A stretch of 64,000 nt of DNA from Microbacterium sp. APC 3901. GTDB lineage: Bacteria > Actinomycetota > Actinomycetes > Actinomycetales > Microbacteriaceae. Below, piece after piece: positions 56,376 through 64,000 of the stretch (the first letter of the stretch is position 1; every line of letters begins with the position of its first letter). Under the pieces are notes generated by a model, which did not search any database, was not told the origin of the DNA, and saw only the letters and a program-made list of their open reading frames with translations. The translations under genes were made by a program, and so were the position numbers. The stretch spans positions 124,001 through 188,000 of the forward strand of contig NZ_JASDCU010000001.1 in the NCBI RefSeq assembly GCF_030407765.1, in the 5' to 3' direction.

Positions 56376-56409
56376 GGAGGGGCGGATGCTGCGACATCCG
56401 CCCCTCCGT
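56376..56409 (+). terminator. Perfect 14-bp hairpin after the aldehyde dehydrogenase gene
   Basis: 56376-56389 pairs exactly with 56396-56409 around a 6-nt loop, 13 nt after the stop, closing the putrescine/GABA block. Confidence 0.75.
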
Positions 56410-56458
56410 CGTCTCCGCGGCAGGTCTCCGGACCGACCCCCGGACCCGCCCGCGGGCG

Positions 56459-56464
56459 TAGGTT
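56459..56464 (+). promoter_or_regulatory. Leaderless-type -10 box for the PoxB-like gene
   Basis: TAGGTT ends 6 nt before ATG 56471, with no ribosome binding site. Confidence 0.5.
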
Positions 56465-56470
56465 GGACGC

Positions 56471-58195
56471 ATGGGAACCGTCGCAGCGAACATCGTCAAG
56501 ACCCTCCGCGCCAACGGGATCGACCGTGTCTACGGCCTTCCGGGTGACTCCCTCAACGGGTTCACCGACGCCCTCCGGAAGGACGGCGGCATCCGATGGG
56601 TGCACGTGCGGCACGAGGAGTCCGCGGCCTTCGCGGCGGCGGCGGATGCTGCGCTCACGGGCGACCTCGCCGTCGTCGCCGGCTCGTGCGGGCCGGGCAA
56701 CCTGCACCTGATCAACGGCCTCTACGACGCCAACCGATCGCGAGTCCCGGTGCTCGCGATCGCGGCGCACATCCCCACGACCGAGATCGGCACGGGGTAC
56801 TTCCAGGAGACCCACCCGCAGGAGCTCTTCCGCGAGTGCAGCGTCTACGTCGAGTACGTCGCAGACCCGAAGCAGATGCCCCGCCTGCTCGAGATCGCGA
56901 TGCGCGCCGCGATCGAGCAGCGCGGGGTCGCGGTGCTCGTGATCCCCGGCGACGTCGCCCTGGCGGAGATCGCCGACGACCGCGCCGTGGTCATAGAGCG
57001 CTCGCACCCGGTGATCGTGCCGAGCGGTGACGAGCTCGCCAGGGCGGCGACGCTGCTCAACGCCTCGAAGAAGACCACGATCCTCGCCGGCGCAGGCGTC
57101 GAGGGGGCGCACGACGAGGTCATCGCGCTCGCCGACCGACTCGGCGCGCCGATCGTGCACGCTCTGCGAGGCAAGGAGTTCATCGAGTACGACAATCCGT
57201 TCGACGTCGGCATGACGGGGCTTCTCGGCTTCGCCTCCGGGTATCGGGCGATGGAGGCGGCCGATACGCTGCTGGTTCTGGGCAGCGACTTCCCTTACGA
57301 ACAGTTCTATCCCGAGCACGCCACGACGATCCAGGTCGACATCCGCGGCTCGCAGCTCGGCAAGCGGCATCCGCTCGATCTCGGTCTGGTCGGCGATGTC
57401 CGTGCGACCGCCGAGGCACTGCTGCCGCGCCTCGCCGAGAAGAGCGATCGCGATCACCTCGACGACTCGACCGCGCACTACCGCAAGACCAGGGCGAAGC
57501 TCGACGACCTCGCGACGCCCACGAAGGCCGGGCGGCCGATCCATCCGCAGTATCTCGCGCGACTGCTCGACGAGCACGCGGCGGATGACGCGGTGTTCAC
57601 CGCCGATGTCGGCTCGCCCACCGTCTGGGCCGCCCGCTATCTGTCGATGACCGAGAACAGACGACTGATCGGCTCCTTCACGCACGGGTCGATGGCCAAC
57701 GCCCTGCTGCACGGCATCGGGGCGCAGGTCTCGCATCCCGATCGGCAGGTGATCGCCCTCGCCGGCGACGGCGGGCTCGCGATGATGCTGGGCGAGCTGC
57801 TCACTCTCACGCAGAACAGGCTTCCGGTGAAGACGATCGTCGTGAACAACTCGTCTCTGAACTTCGTCGAACTCGAGATGAAGGCGGCCGGCTTCGTGAC
57901 CTACGGCACCGCGCTCGACAACCCGAGCTTCGCGGCGATCGCCGAGGCCATGGGCATCTTCGCCCGCCGCGTCGAGAACAGCGAGGATCTGCCGGATGCC
58001 GTCCGCGAGGTGCTCGCGCACGACGGTCCCGCGCTGCTCGACGTCGTCACCGAAAGGCAGGAGCTGTCGATGCCGCCCGCGATCGAGGCCGCACAGGTCA
58101 AGGGCTTCGCGCTGTACGCGATCCGCACGGTCATGTCTGGCAAGGGCGACGAACTGCTCGACCTCGCGCGCGCGAACTGGCGTCAGTTCCTCTGA
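56471..58195 (+). CDS. poxB: Thiamine-diphosphate enzyme, pyruvate dehydrogenase (quinone)-like
   Basis: A 574-aa three-domain ThDP enzyme: N-terminal pyrimidine-binding domain with the catalytic glutamate in HVRHEESAAFAAAADA, central FAD-type domain, and C-terminal ThDP motif (GDGGLAMMLGELLTLTQNRL to NNSSLNF). The sequence fits PoxB, which oxidises pyruvate to acetate and feeds electrons to quinone. Acetate could then enter the glyoxylate shunt encoded nearby. The start is supported by the -10 box 6 nt upstream. Confidence 0.88.
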   Translation: MGTVAANIVKTLRANGIDRVYGLPGDSLNGFTDALRKDGGIRWVHVRHEESAAFAAAADAALTGDLAVVAGSCGPGNLHLINGLYDANRSRVPVLAIAAHIPTTEIGTGYFQETHPQELFRECSVYVEYVADPKQMPRLLEIAMRAAIEQRGVAVLVIPGDVALAEIADDRAVVIERSHPVIVPSGDELARAATLLNASKKTTILAGAGVEGAHDEVIALADRLGAPIVHALRGKEFIEYDNPFDVGMTGLLGFASGYRAMEAADTLLVLGSDFPYEQFYPEHATTIQVDIRGSQLGKRHPLDLGLVGDVRATAEALLPRLAEKSDRDHLDDSTAHYRKTRAKLDDLATPTKAGRPIHPQYLARLLDEHAADDAVFTADVGSPTVWAARYLSMTENRRLIGSFTHGSMANALLHGIGAQVSHPDRQVIALAGDGGLAMMLGELLTLTQNRLPVKTIVVNNSSLNFVELEMKAAGFVTYGTALDNPSFAAIAEAMGIFARRVENSEDLPDAVREVLAHDGPALLDVVTERQELSMPPAIEAAQVKGFALYAIRTVMSGKGDELLDLARANWRQFL

Positions 58196-58208
58196 GCCGC
58201 GCACCCCT

Positions 58209-58278
58209 GGGGAGGAGAACACCTCTTGGGGAGGAGCAATCCGCCCGATCGCTCCTCCCCACGGGAGATCTCCTCCCG
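58209..58278. terminator. Double-stem bidirectional terminator
   Basis: GGGGAGGAG occurs at 58209 and 58228 (19 bp apart) and its complement CTCCTCCCC at 58252 and, less one base, at 58270. The inner pair gives a 10-bp perfect stem (58228-58237 with 58251-58260). It separates the convergent poxB and helical-repeat genes. Confidence 0.6.
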
Positions 58279-58327
58279 ACGAGGTGCTGCCCGGGACCCG
58301 GACCCGGACCCGCCCCCGAACTCGCGC

Positions 58328-61126
58328 CTAGCTCTCGATGAGCCCTCGCACCTCGGCAGCCTCGACCTGACGTCCGAGCGACTCGAGCACGGTGCCGAGC
58401 TCGAGCGCCGACACCTGGCGCAGTGGCGCGTGGTCCACAGCGTGCTCGAGTGCGCTGCGGTAGATCGGCACAGCGTCGGCGGCGCGGTCGTCGCCGGCGA
58501 GCAGGCGGGCGGCGAAGAGCTCTGAGCCTCCGGCCGAACCGGCATCGCCGATCCCCGCGAATCCGTCGGCTGCGGTCAGTGCCGCGGCCACGGCCTCATC
58601 GATGCGGCCGAACTGAGCGAGCGCTCGACCTCGCGAGTCGGTGACATCGGCCAGCAGCCACCCGGCCTCGTGCTCCCGCGCCAGTGCGGCGACCTCGTCG
58701 AACAGCGCGAAGGCGCGGTCATCCTGCTTCGCGCTGTAGGCCTGTCCGAGGCTGTGCAGCACGTCGGCGAGGGCGCCGACCGCCTCGGGGGCCTTTCGCA
58801 CGATCTCGGATGCGGTTTCGAGCGCGTCGATCGCCTCGTCGTGCTCGTCGAAACGCGCGAGGATCTTCGCACGCTCGGTCAGCGCCATGGCCTGATCGGC
58901 GTGCTCCTCCGCCTCGCCGAAGAGATCGGCCGCATAGCCGAACGCACCGACCGCCTGACCGAACTCACCGGCCGAGCCGAGGGCGCGGGCGAGCAGCGAT
59001 GCCGTCATCCCGCGAGAGGCGGCAGGAACTCCGGCCTTCTCCTCGCTCTCGAGGACCTGACCGAACAGCTCGGCGGCCACCTCGGCATCACCCGCAGCGA
59101 GCATCGCCCGCGCCAGGCGGAAGTCAGCCCCCGCCTGATCGCCACCCTCCTGGGCGACGAGACGCGAGGTGACGCGGTAGCGCGCGACGGCCTTCTCGGG
59201 GTCGCCGGCGTCCTCCCAGAGTGCGCCGGCGAGCAGATGCGCGGTCGCCAGGGCGGTCGTGGCGCCGAGCCCGGCCAGGAGACGCGACGCCTCATCGGCA
59301 TCCGCCGCGCCCTCCGCGTAGTGCTCACTGCCGCCACGAACCCTGGCACGGGTCTGCAGCGCCTGTGCGCGGTGGCCGACGCTGAGATCGTCCTGAGCCA
59401 GGAAGCGGTCGAGCAGAGCGGATGCCGCCTCGATATCGCCCTTCTGCAGCACCGCCGCGATGGCGACGAGCGTCGTGGTGTTCGACAGGCGCACATCGTC
59501 TGCGTCGGCGAACGCTCGGGCCGCGATCTCCGCCATGTCGAGCGCCGCATCCGGTTCGTCGGCCTGCATGTGCAGCGATGCCCGGCTGATCGCCACATCT
59601 CCTCGGGACCAGGCCGGGAGGGAAGCCGCCGTCGCGAGCTCGTCCTCGAGCGCCGCTGCGGCATCGGCGGTGTTCAGCCCGAAGGTCGCGAGACCCAGAC
59701 GCTGCTCGAGGTCGGCCTGTGTGTCGAGCCCGGCGGCGCGCAGGGCATCGATCCGCGCGGGCAGCAGGTCGGCGGCCTCATCGGCGCGGTCGAGGGCGAT
59801 GAGGATGCCGAGGCGCATCGACATGAGCTGAGCGAGCTTCGAGGGATCCTCGACCCCCAGGGCGTGCGGCAGAGCCTGCAGCGTCTCGTGCTCTGCCCCG
59901 AACTGGGCGAGATCCATGACCCTGTCGAACCACGCCTCGGGGTCGGCGGGCGTGGCCGAGTCCGGAACGGTGGCGAACGCGTCCGACCTGATGGGCACGT
60001 CGTAGTGCTCGTCGGCGAGGGCGCGCAGGCGGGTGAGGCTGCGTGCGTGGCCGTCAGTGCCGTCGCGGTGATCGAACTCCGAGCCGATGCGTTCGGCGGC
60101 AGCCCACGCGGTGGCGGCGAGCTCGGCGGCGCCCCAGGCGCCATCGTGCTCGCCGAAGAACGCGGTGAGTGCGGGGGAGTCGGCGCCGCGCACCGGGGCG
60201 TCGCCGTGGCCCGCCGCGGCGACGCGGTCGAGGGCGAATGCGAATGCGGCCAGCGCCGCGAAATGCGCGTCGACGTTGAGCCCGTCGTGCGAAAGCCACG
60301 GGATGTGGCGCTCGACCTGCGCGAGCGCCCTGGCCTCGTTGCCCGTGAGAGCGGCGAACACGATGTTGTTGGCCACGATCCGCAGGTTGTCGGGGTTGTC
60401 CTTGGCGAGACGGTAACTGCGAAGATGCGCGCTCTTCGCCTCGTCGAGGCGCCCGGCGCGGAGGTACGGCACGAGAACGCGCGACAGTGCGTGCTCCGGC
60501 TCCTCGCCGCACGAGAATCCGCCCTCGAGCATCTCCTCGACGAGTCGGATGGCTTCGGCGTCTCGATAGGTCTCTGCGAAGAATCCGGCGAACTGGCTGC
60601 GCCCGCACGCGTCGCAGTGGCTGTGGTCGTCGCGGGGCGTGGCCTCCAGCTGCACGCGCAGCGCCTCAGCGTCGTCGATGCGCCCGGCATCCCACGCATC
60701 CTCGAATCGCGCCGTGAGCACTCCGCTCATGCCGAGCCCGCCAGCGCGGTAGTGCGTCTCCATGTCGTCGAGCACCGCCGAGATCTGCTCGGTCGAGAAC
60801 GCGGGAGACGAACGCAGAGACGACGCCATCCATTTGAACTGCCACATCAGGTCGGCGCCGCCGTATTCGAGGTCGGCGGGGAACCGCTGCGGGTCGGCGT
60901 CGTGTCGGGCGAGGCACCACGCGAAGGAGTTCAGCATCACGTCGGTCGCGCCGTTCATGTTCGCGGATGCGGTCTGTCGCATGCGCGCCTCATACTCGAG
61001 TCGCTCGTCACCGAGCTCGACCGCGAGTGAGACGGCATCCGCCACCAGCGCCTGCTCCGCCGGGCCCCACGGGGTGCGGTCGATCTCCTCGATGAGCTGT
61101 CTGAAGCGCTTCTGCGGACGTGTCAT
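58328..61126 (-). CDS. Large helical-repeat (TPR-like) protein partnered with HSP90
   Basis: A 932-aa, Ala-rich, almost wholly helical protein with many degenerate ~34-residue TPR-like units (for example DADEASRLLAGLGATTALAT and FDEVAALAREHEAGWLLADV). A possible metal site lies at HSHCDAC (168-174) with C206 and H212. No enzyme domain was recognised. ATG 61126 has GAAGGAT upstream; the frame continues to 61576 over the HSP90 gene and is a shadow there. It lies 38 nt after the HSP90-family gene. TPR proteins are common HSP90 partners in eukaryotes; a similar role here is inference. Confidence 0.8.
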   Translation of the reverse strand: MTRPQKRFRQLIEEIDRTPWGPAEQALVADAVSLAVELGDERLEYEARMRQTASANMNGATDVMLNSFAWCLARHDADPQRFPADLEYGGADLMWQFKWMASSLRSSPAFSTEQISAVLDDMETHYRAGGLGMSGVLTARFEDAWDAGRIDDAEALRVQLEATPRDDHSHCDACGRSQFAGFFAETYRDAEAIRLVEEMLEGGFSCGEEPEHALSRVLVPYLRAGRLDEAKSAHLRSYRLAKDNPDNLRIVANNIVFAALTGNEARALAQVERHIPWLSHDGLNVDAHFAALAAFAFALDRVAAAGHGDAPVRGADSPALTAFFGEHDGAWGAAELAATAWAAAERIGSEFDHRDGTDGHARSLTRLRALADEHYDVPIRSDAFATVPDSATPADPEAWFDRVMDLAQFGAEHETLQALPHALGVEDPSKLAQLMSMRLGILIALDRADEAADLLPARIDALRAAGLDTQADLEQRLGLATFGLNTADAAAALEDELATAASLPAWSRGDVAISRASLHMQADEPDAALDMAEIAARAFADADDVRLSNTTTLVAIAAVLQKGDIEAASALLDRFLAQDDLSVGHRAQALQTRARVRGGSEHYAEGAADADEASRLLAGLGATTALATAHLLAGALWEDAGDPEKAVARYRVTSRLVAQEGGDQAGADFRLARAMLAAGDAEVAAELFGQVLESEEKAGVPAASRGMTASLLARALGSAGEFGQAVGAFGYAADLFGEAEEHADQAMALTERAKILARFDEHDEAIDALETASEIVRKAPEAVGALADVLHSLGQAYSAKQDDRAFALFDEVAALAREHEAGWLLADVTDSRGRALAQFGRIDEAVAAALTAADGFAGIGDAGSAGGSELFAARLLAGDDRAADAVPIYRSALEHAVDHAPLRQVSALELGTVLESLGRQVEAAEVRGLIES

Positions 61127-61164
61127 GGGGATCCTTCGAACGGAGCGAGTGTCGGACAGCGCGG

Positions 61165-62988
61165 TCAGACGGCGTCGTCGAAGGGGATCGAGTCCTCTTC
61201 GATGCCGGCCGAGAGCGAGACGAGGTCTGAGAGCGCGGTCGTCATGAGCGCACGATCGGAGTCGGAGAGCGGGTGGTGACCCGCCAGCAGAGCCTGGATG
61301 TAGAGCAGCTGCACGGTGCGTGCGAACACCGAGTCGTCGTGCACGCGCACCAGCGCCCGCACGACGCGGTTCGACCAGTTCAGGCACAGGCGCGCGCTCA
61401 GATCGTCGTCGCGGCGGGCCGACACGGTCGAGTCGATGCGGTCGAGCACGCCGCCCCACAGCGATCCGGTGATGCCCTTCGTGCGACTGCGATCGATCCT
61501 GCGCAGCACATCGGGGTCGGCGACGTAGAGCGCTGCGAGCCCCGGCTGGTCGATCGAGCGCACCGTGACGGAGCATCCGGATGCCGTGAGCACGCCGCCT
61601 GCTCTGTCCTCCAGTGCCATCGCGGCGTCCCGGTCGTCGAGGGGCGGGGGATCGAGGCGGTCGAGCTCACCGGCGACGTCGACGAGCTCGATCGTGACGT
61701 GGGGGTAGAGCTCCGGCAGCATCCGCACGAGGTCCGCGTCATACAGGTACCCGCCGTTGACCAGCACCTCTGAGGCGGGCGAGATCCCGGCGACCTGGCG
61801 GAACTCGTCGACCGACTGCGCGAAGCGCACGTGCGGATACCGCTCCACGAGATCGCCGATGCGCATCGTGCCGTGCGTCGTCTCGAGAGTCAGCCATCGT
61901 GTGATGAACATCGCCAGCTCGTCGTCGTGGCGCACCAGCGACTTCAGTCCGACCTCGTGGACCGCCACGAACTGGGCCAGTCTGTGCGGCTCACGCAGGC
62001 CCAGCTCGAGCACCCAGCGACGGATGCTCGCGCCCAGCTGCTCTCGCACGTGCTCGAGCGCCGCGTCGTCGACGAGCGACTCGCGACTCGCCGTCGGGGC
62101 GAGGCCCGTCGAATCGACGACCGCCCGCACGAAGAACGCCCACTCGGGCAGTACATCGTCGACCCGCTCGCCCAGGAGCATCCTGCCGAGATACATGCGG
62201 GTCGCCTGACGAGCACCGGGTGGGGGAGCGTAAGGAAGCACGTAGGCCAGGCCTCTGGTGCCCGTGGCGGGTTCGCTGAGCTCGATCGCGTCGAACGGCG
62301 TGGCGCCGACGAGATCGCGCCCGTACTGCACAGCGCCGTCGATGTCGTCGACGGCATCGAGGAAGGGTGCGCGCCTGGTGATGTCGATGTCGCCGCTCGC
62401 GGACACGAGCGTCACCTGCACGGGGAGGAACTCGGCGAACACGGTGGCCAGCTCGCGCACGGCCGCGGGGCGCAGCAGCTCGTCGGCGTCGAATCGGGGC
62501 GTCAGGTGCACGCTCGTGCCGATGGGCAGATCGTCGTCGATCTCGACGACGCGGAAGGTGCCGTCGGCGCTGCCCGTCCACTCGACGGCCGAACCGCCTC
62601 GTGCGCTGCGCGAGCGGATCACGATCGAATCGGCGACCATGAAGCAGCTGAGCAGACCGATGCCGAACTGCCCCAGGTAGTCGCTGCGAGGAAGGTCGAA
62701 GATGTCGCGCTTCGAGCTGCGTCCGACCGTCGCGAGCAGGTCACCCACCTCGGCGGCGCTCAGGCCGACCCCGTCGTCTCGCAGCACGAACTCGCCGGAG
62801 GTGTCCGTCAGCGCCGTGATGCGGATGCTCCCACCCTTGCCGTCGACCTCGCGTCGAGCCGTGATGGCGTCGCGTGCGTTCTGCAGCAGCTCACGCAGAT
62901 ACACGCGTGGACTCGAGTAGATGTGGCGGCTCAGAAGGTCGACGACACCGCGCAGGTCCACCTGGAACTGCTGCACGTCAGCGCTCAC
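61165..62988 (-). CDS. HSP90-family GHKL ATPase
   Basis: The 607-aa protein has the HSP90 nucleotide site: E33 and N37 in YLRELLQNARDA, DDGVGL (71-76), and the lid motif GQFGIGLLS (106-114). The middle-domain arginine region is visible as LAPTASRESLVDD. It is similar to HtpG in layout but divergent, especially after residue 350, and lacks obvious C-terminal MEEVD-like features, as in bacteria. GTG 62988 follows GGGAGGGGG. It is the first gene of a two-gene operon with the helical-repeat protein. Confidence 0.87.
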   Translation of the reverse strand: MSADVQQFQVDLRGVVDLLSRHIYSSPRVYLRELLQNARDAITARREVDGKGGSIRITALTDTSGEFVLRDDGVGLSAAEVGDLLATVGRSSKRDIFDLPRSDYLGQFGIGLLSCFMVADSIVIRSRSARGGSAVEWTGSADGTFRVVEIDDDLPIGTSVHLTPRFDADELLRPAAVRELATVFAEFLPVQVTLVSASGDIDITRRAPFLDAVDDIDGAVQYGRDLVGATPFDAIELSEPATGTRGLAYVLPYAPPPGARQATRMYLGRMLLGERVDDVLPEWAFFVRAVVDSTGLAPTASRESLVDDAALEHVREQLGASIRRWVLELGLREPHRLAQFVAVHEVGLKSLVRHDDELAMFITRWLTLETTHGTMRIGDLVERYPHVRFAQSVDEFRQVAGISPASEVLVNGGYLYDADLVRMLPELYPHVTIELVDVAGELDRLDPPPLDDRDAAMALEDRAGGVLTASGCSVTVRSIDQPGLAALYVADPDVLRRIDRSRTKGITGSLWGGVLDRIDSTVSARRDDDLSARLCLNWSNRVVRALVRVHDDSVFARTVQLLYIQALLAGHHPLSDSDRALMTTALSDLVSLSAGIEEDSIPFDDAV

Positions 62989-63049
62989 TGCGCCCCCTCC
63001 CGTTTCGTCCGCTCGCCGAGCCTAACAACAACGACGAGAGCGGGCCCGG

Positions 63050-63078
63050 TTCTGCACCGACCGACGGATGCCGTATGC
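63050..63078 (+). promoter_or_regulatory. Possible tRNA-Trp/secE promoter
   Basis: TTCTGC at 63050-63055 and TATGCT at 63073-63078 with a 17-bp spacer, about 100 nt upstream of the tRNA. Confidence 0.4.
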
Positions 63079-63180
63079 TTGTCGAGCAGTTGTTGTCTGC
63101 ATTCTTTCGCCGTGCCCCGGTCCTTCCGGTCCGACAGCGGTGGCAGGATGAAGACGACACCCCGAGACCTCCCGGTCTCT

Positions 63181-63253
<73 letters not shown>

Positions 63254-63292
63254 CGCGTCAGCACACGCTGACACACGAAAGGTACATTCAGG

Positions 63293-63565
63293 ATGGATCA
63301 GGACGAACCGCGCGGCGAGGTCGTCGCGGCCGGCGCCACCCGCGAGAAGAAGCGTGGCATCGCGGGCTTCTTCGCAGGCATCGCCCTGTTCTTCCGTCAG
63401 GTCATCGCAGAGCTGCGCAAGGTCGTCACGCCGACTCGCAAAGAGCTGGTCAAGTTCACCGCAGTAGTGCTCGTCTTCGTTCTCATCGTCATGGGCATCG
63501 TCTACGGACTGGACACCCTGTTCGCCTGGGTGACGCACATCGTCTTCGGGGTCCCGGGCGCCTGA
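63293..63565 (+). CDS. secE: Preprotein translocase subunit SecE
   Basis: A 90-aa protein with a hydrophilic N-terminus, the conserved FFRQVIAELRKVVTPTRKEL amphipathic segment and one membrane span (about 55-80). It clamps SecY, encoded at 10497-11819. ATG 63293 lies 40 nt after tRNA-Trp; nusG follows after 41 nt. Confidence 0.95.
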   Translation: MDQDEPRGEVVAAGATREKKRGIAGFFAGIALFFRQVIAELRKVVTPTRKELVKFTAVVLVFVLIVMGIVYGLDTLFAWVTHIVFGVPGA

Positions 63566-63606
63566 CGCCCTCGCGGCCCTGGCCGCAGTGATTGGAAAGA
63601 AACAAC

Positions 63607-64000
63607 GTGTCTGAACGATATTCCGACGACGCCGACTGGGCGACGGCTGCCGAGCAGTCCAGCGAAGAGGACGAAGCCCAGGAGGGCAACGTGCTCGCTG
63701 CGGAAGAGCAGTCGGTCACCTCGGCCGAACATGTCGCCATCCACATCGAGGACGTCGACGGAGACGACGACGCAGATGTGCAGGACGACACCGACATCGA
63801 CATCAACGACCCGGAGGCGGACGCGATCGTGAACGACGCTCTCAACCTGGACGAAGCGGCTGAGACTGAAGCTGCCGCTGAGGTCCTCAACGAATCCGTG
63901 GCGGAAGAGACCGCTGAGCTCGAGGCCGCCGAGGCCGACGAGGTCGCCCCGTACGACGGTCCGGACGTCAACGGCGACGAAGACGCCGAGTCCGACGAGG
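63607..64000 (+). CDS. nusG: Transcription antitermination protein NusG (5' part, runs off the window)
   Basis: An open frame from GTG 63607, with a GGAAAGAAAC ribosome binding site, continues to the window end. The 131 visible residues are almost entirely Asp/Glu/Ala-rich (EDVDGDDDADVQDDTDIDIN and so on). The NGN and KOW domains are not yet reached. Position after secE and the acidic start identify it as NusG with the long N-terminal extension known from actinobacteria. Homology itself cannot be confirmed from the visible part. Confidence 0.8.
   Translation, partial: MSERYSDDADWATAAEQSSEEDEAQEGNVLAAEEQSVTSAEHVAIHIEDVDGDDDADVQDDTDIDINDPEADAIVNDALNLDEAAETEAAAEVLNESVAEETAELEAAEADEVAPYDGPDVNGDEDAESDE

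Overview
The window is chromosomal DNA of a high-GC Gram-positive bacterium. Gene order, protein sequences (short-type Adk without LID, infA-rpmJ-rpsM-rpsK-rpoA-rplQ, RamB next to aceA, MaoC pair next to murB) and frequent leaderless starts point to an actinobacterium of the family Microbacteriaceae, most likely Microbacterium. This assignment is inference from family knowledge; no database search was run.

Layout. 1-799: gene-free, hairpin-rich leader upstream of the ribosomal cluster. 800-12412: S10-spc supercluster (rpsJ to rplO), secY, adk; then map to 13272. 13273-15184: an interruption of the conserved block by one minus-strand AbiEi/DUF559-like nuclease-type gene, flanked on both sides by phased 19-bp inverted repeat arrays. 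15185-19093: thioredoxin-fold membrane protein, infA, rpmJ, rpsM, rpsK, rpoA, rplQ. 19167-26190: acyl-CoA ligase, a CitA-CitB fusion regulator without kinase or receiver, the divergent tctCBA tricarboxylate transporter and a TSUP permease. 26228-29925: two MaoC-fold dehydratases, murB, pnuC, nadR-like. 29930-35995: five tightly coupled genes (MoxR AAA+, unknown, HEIGH-VWA, unknown, PaaK-like adenylation enzyme). 36027-41596: VOC protein, aspartate aminotransferase, alanine dehydrogenase with divergent Lrp, AraC regulator, a small unknown gene. 41718-46324: glyoxylate shunt (aceB, aceA) with divergent RamB-like regulator. 46477-58195: PucR regulator and a putrescine/GABA route (gabT, putrescine oxidase, Usp, APC permease, two aldehyde dehydrogenases), then a PoxB-type enzyme. 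58328-62988: HSP90-family protein with a large helical-repeat partner. 63181-64000: tRNA-Trp, secE and the start of nusG.

How the parts work together. The first 19 kb plus secE/nusG make ribosomes, the translocon, RNA polymerase alpha and early translation factors. The middle is central and accessory carbon/nitrogen metabolism, each catabolic block sitting next to its own regulator: fusion regulator with tctCBA, Lrp with ald, RamB with aceA/aceB, PucR with gabT/puo. Putrescine would go to 4-aminobutanal, GABA, succinate semialdehyde and succinate; the glyoxylate enzymes then conserve C2 units.

Most unusual signals: (1) three intergenic arrays of a GAGACC/GGTCTC-type core at exact 19-bp steps, flipping orientation across a 21-bp centre; (2) a membrane sensor fused directly to a CitB-type DNA-binding domain; (3) the MoxR-VWA-PaaK operon; (4) the HSP90/helical-repeat pair. 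About nine genes start 6-7 nt after a TANNNT-like -10, suggesting leaderless transcripts.
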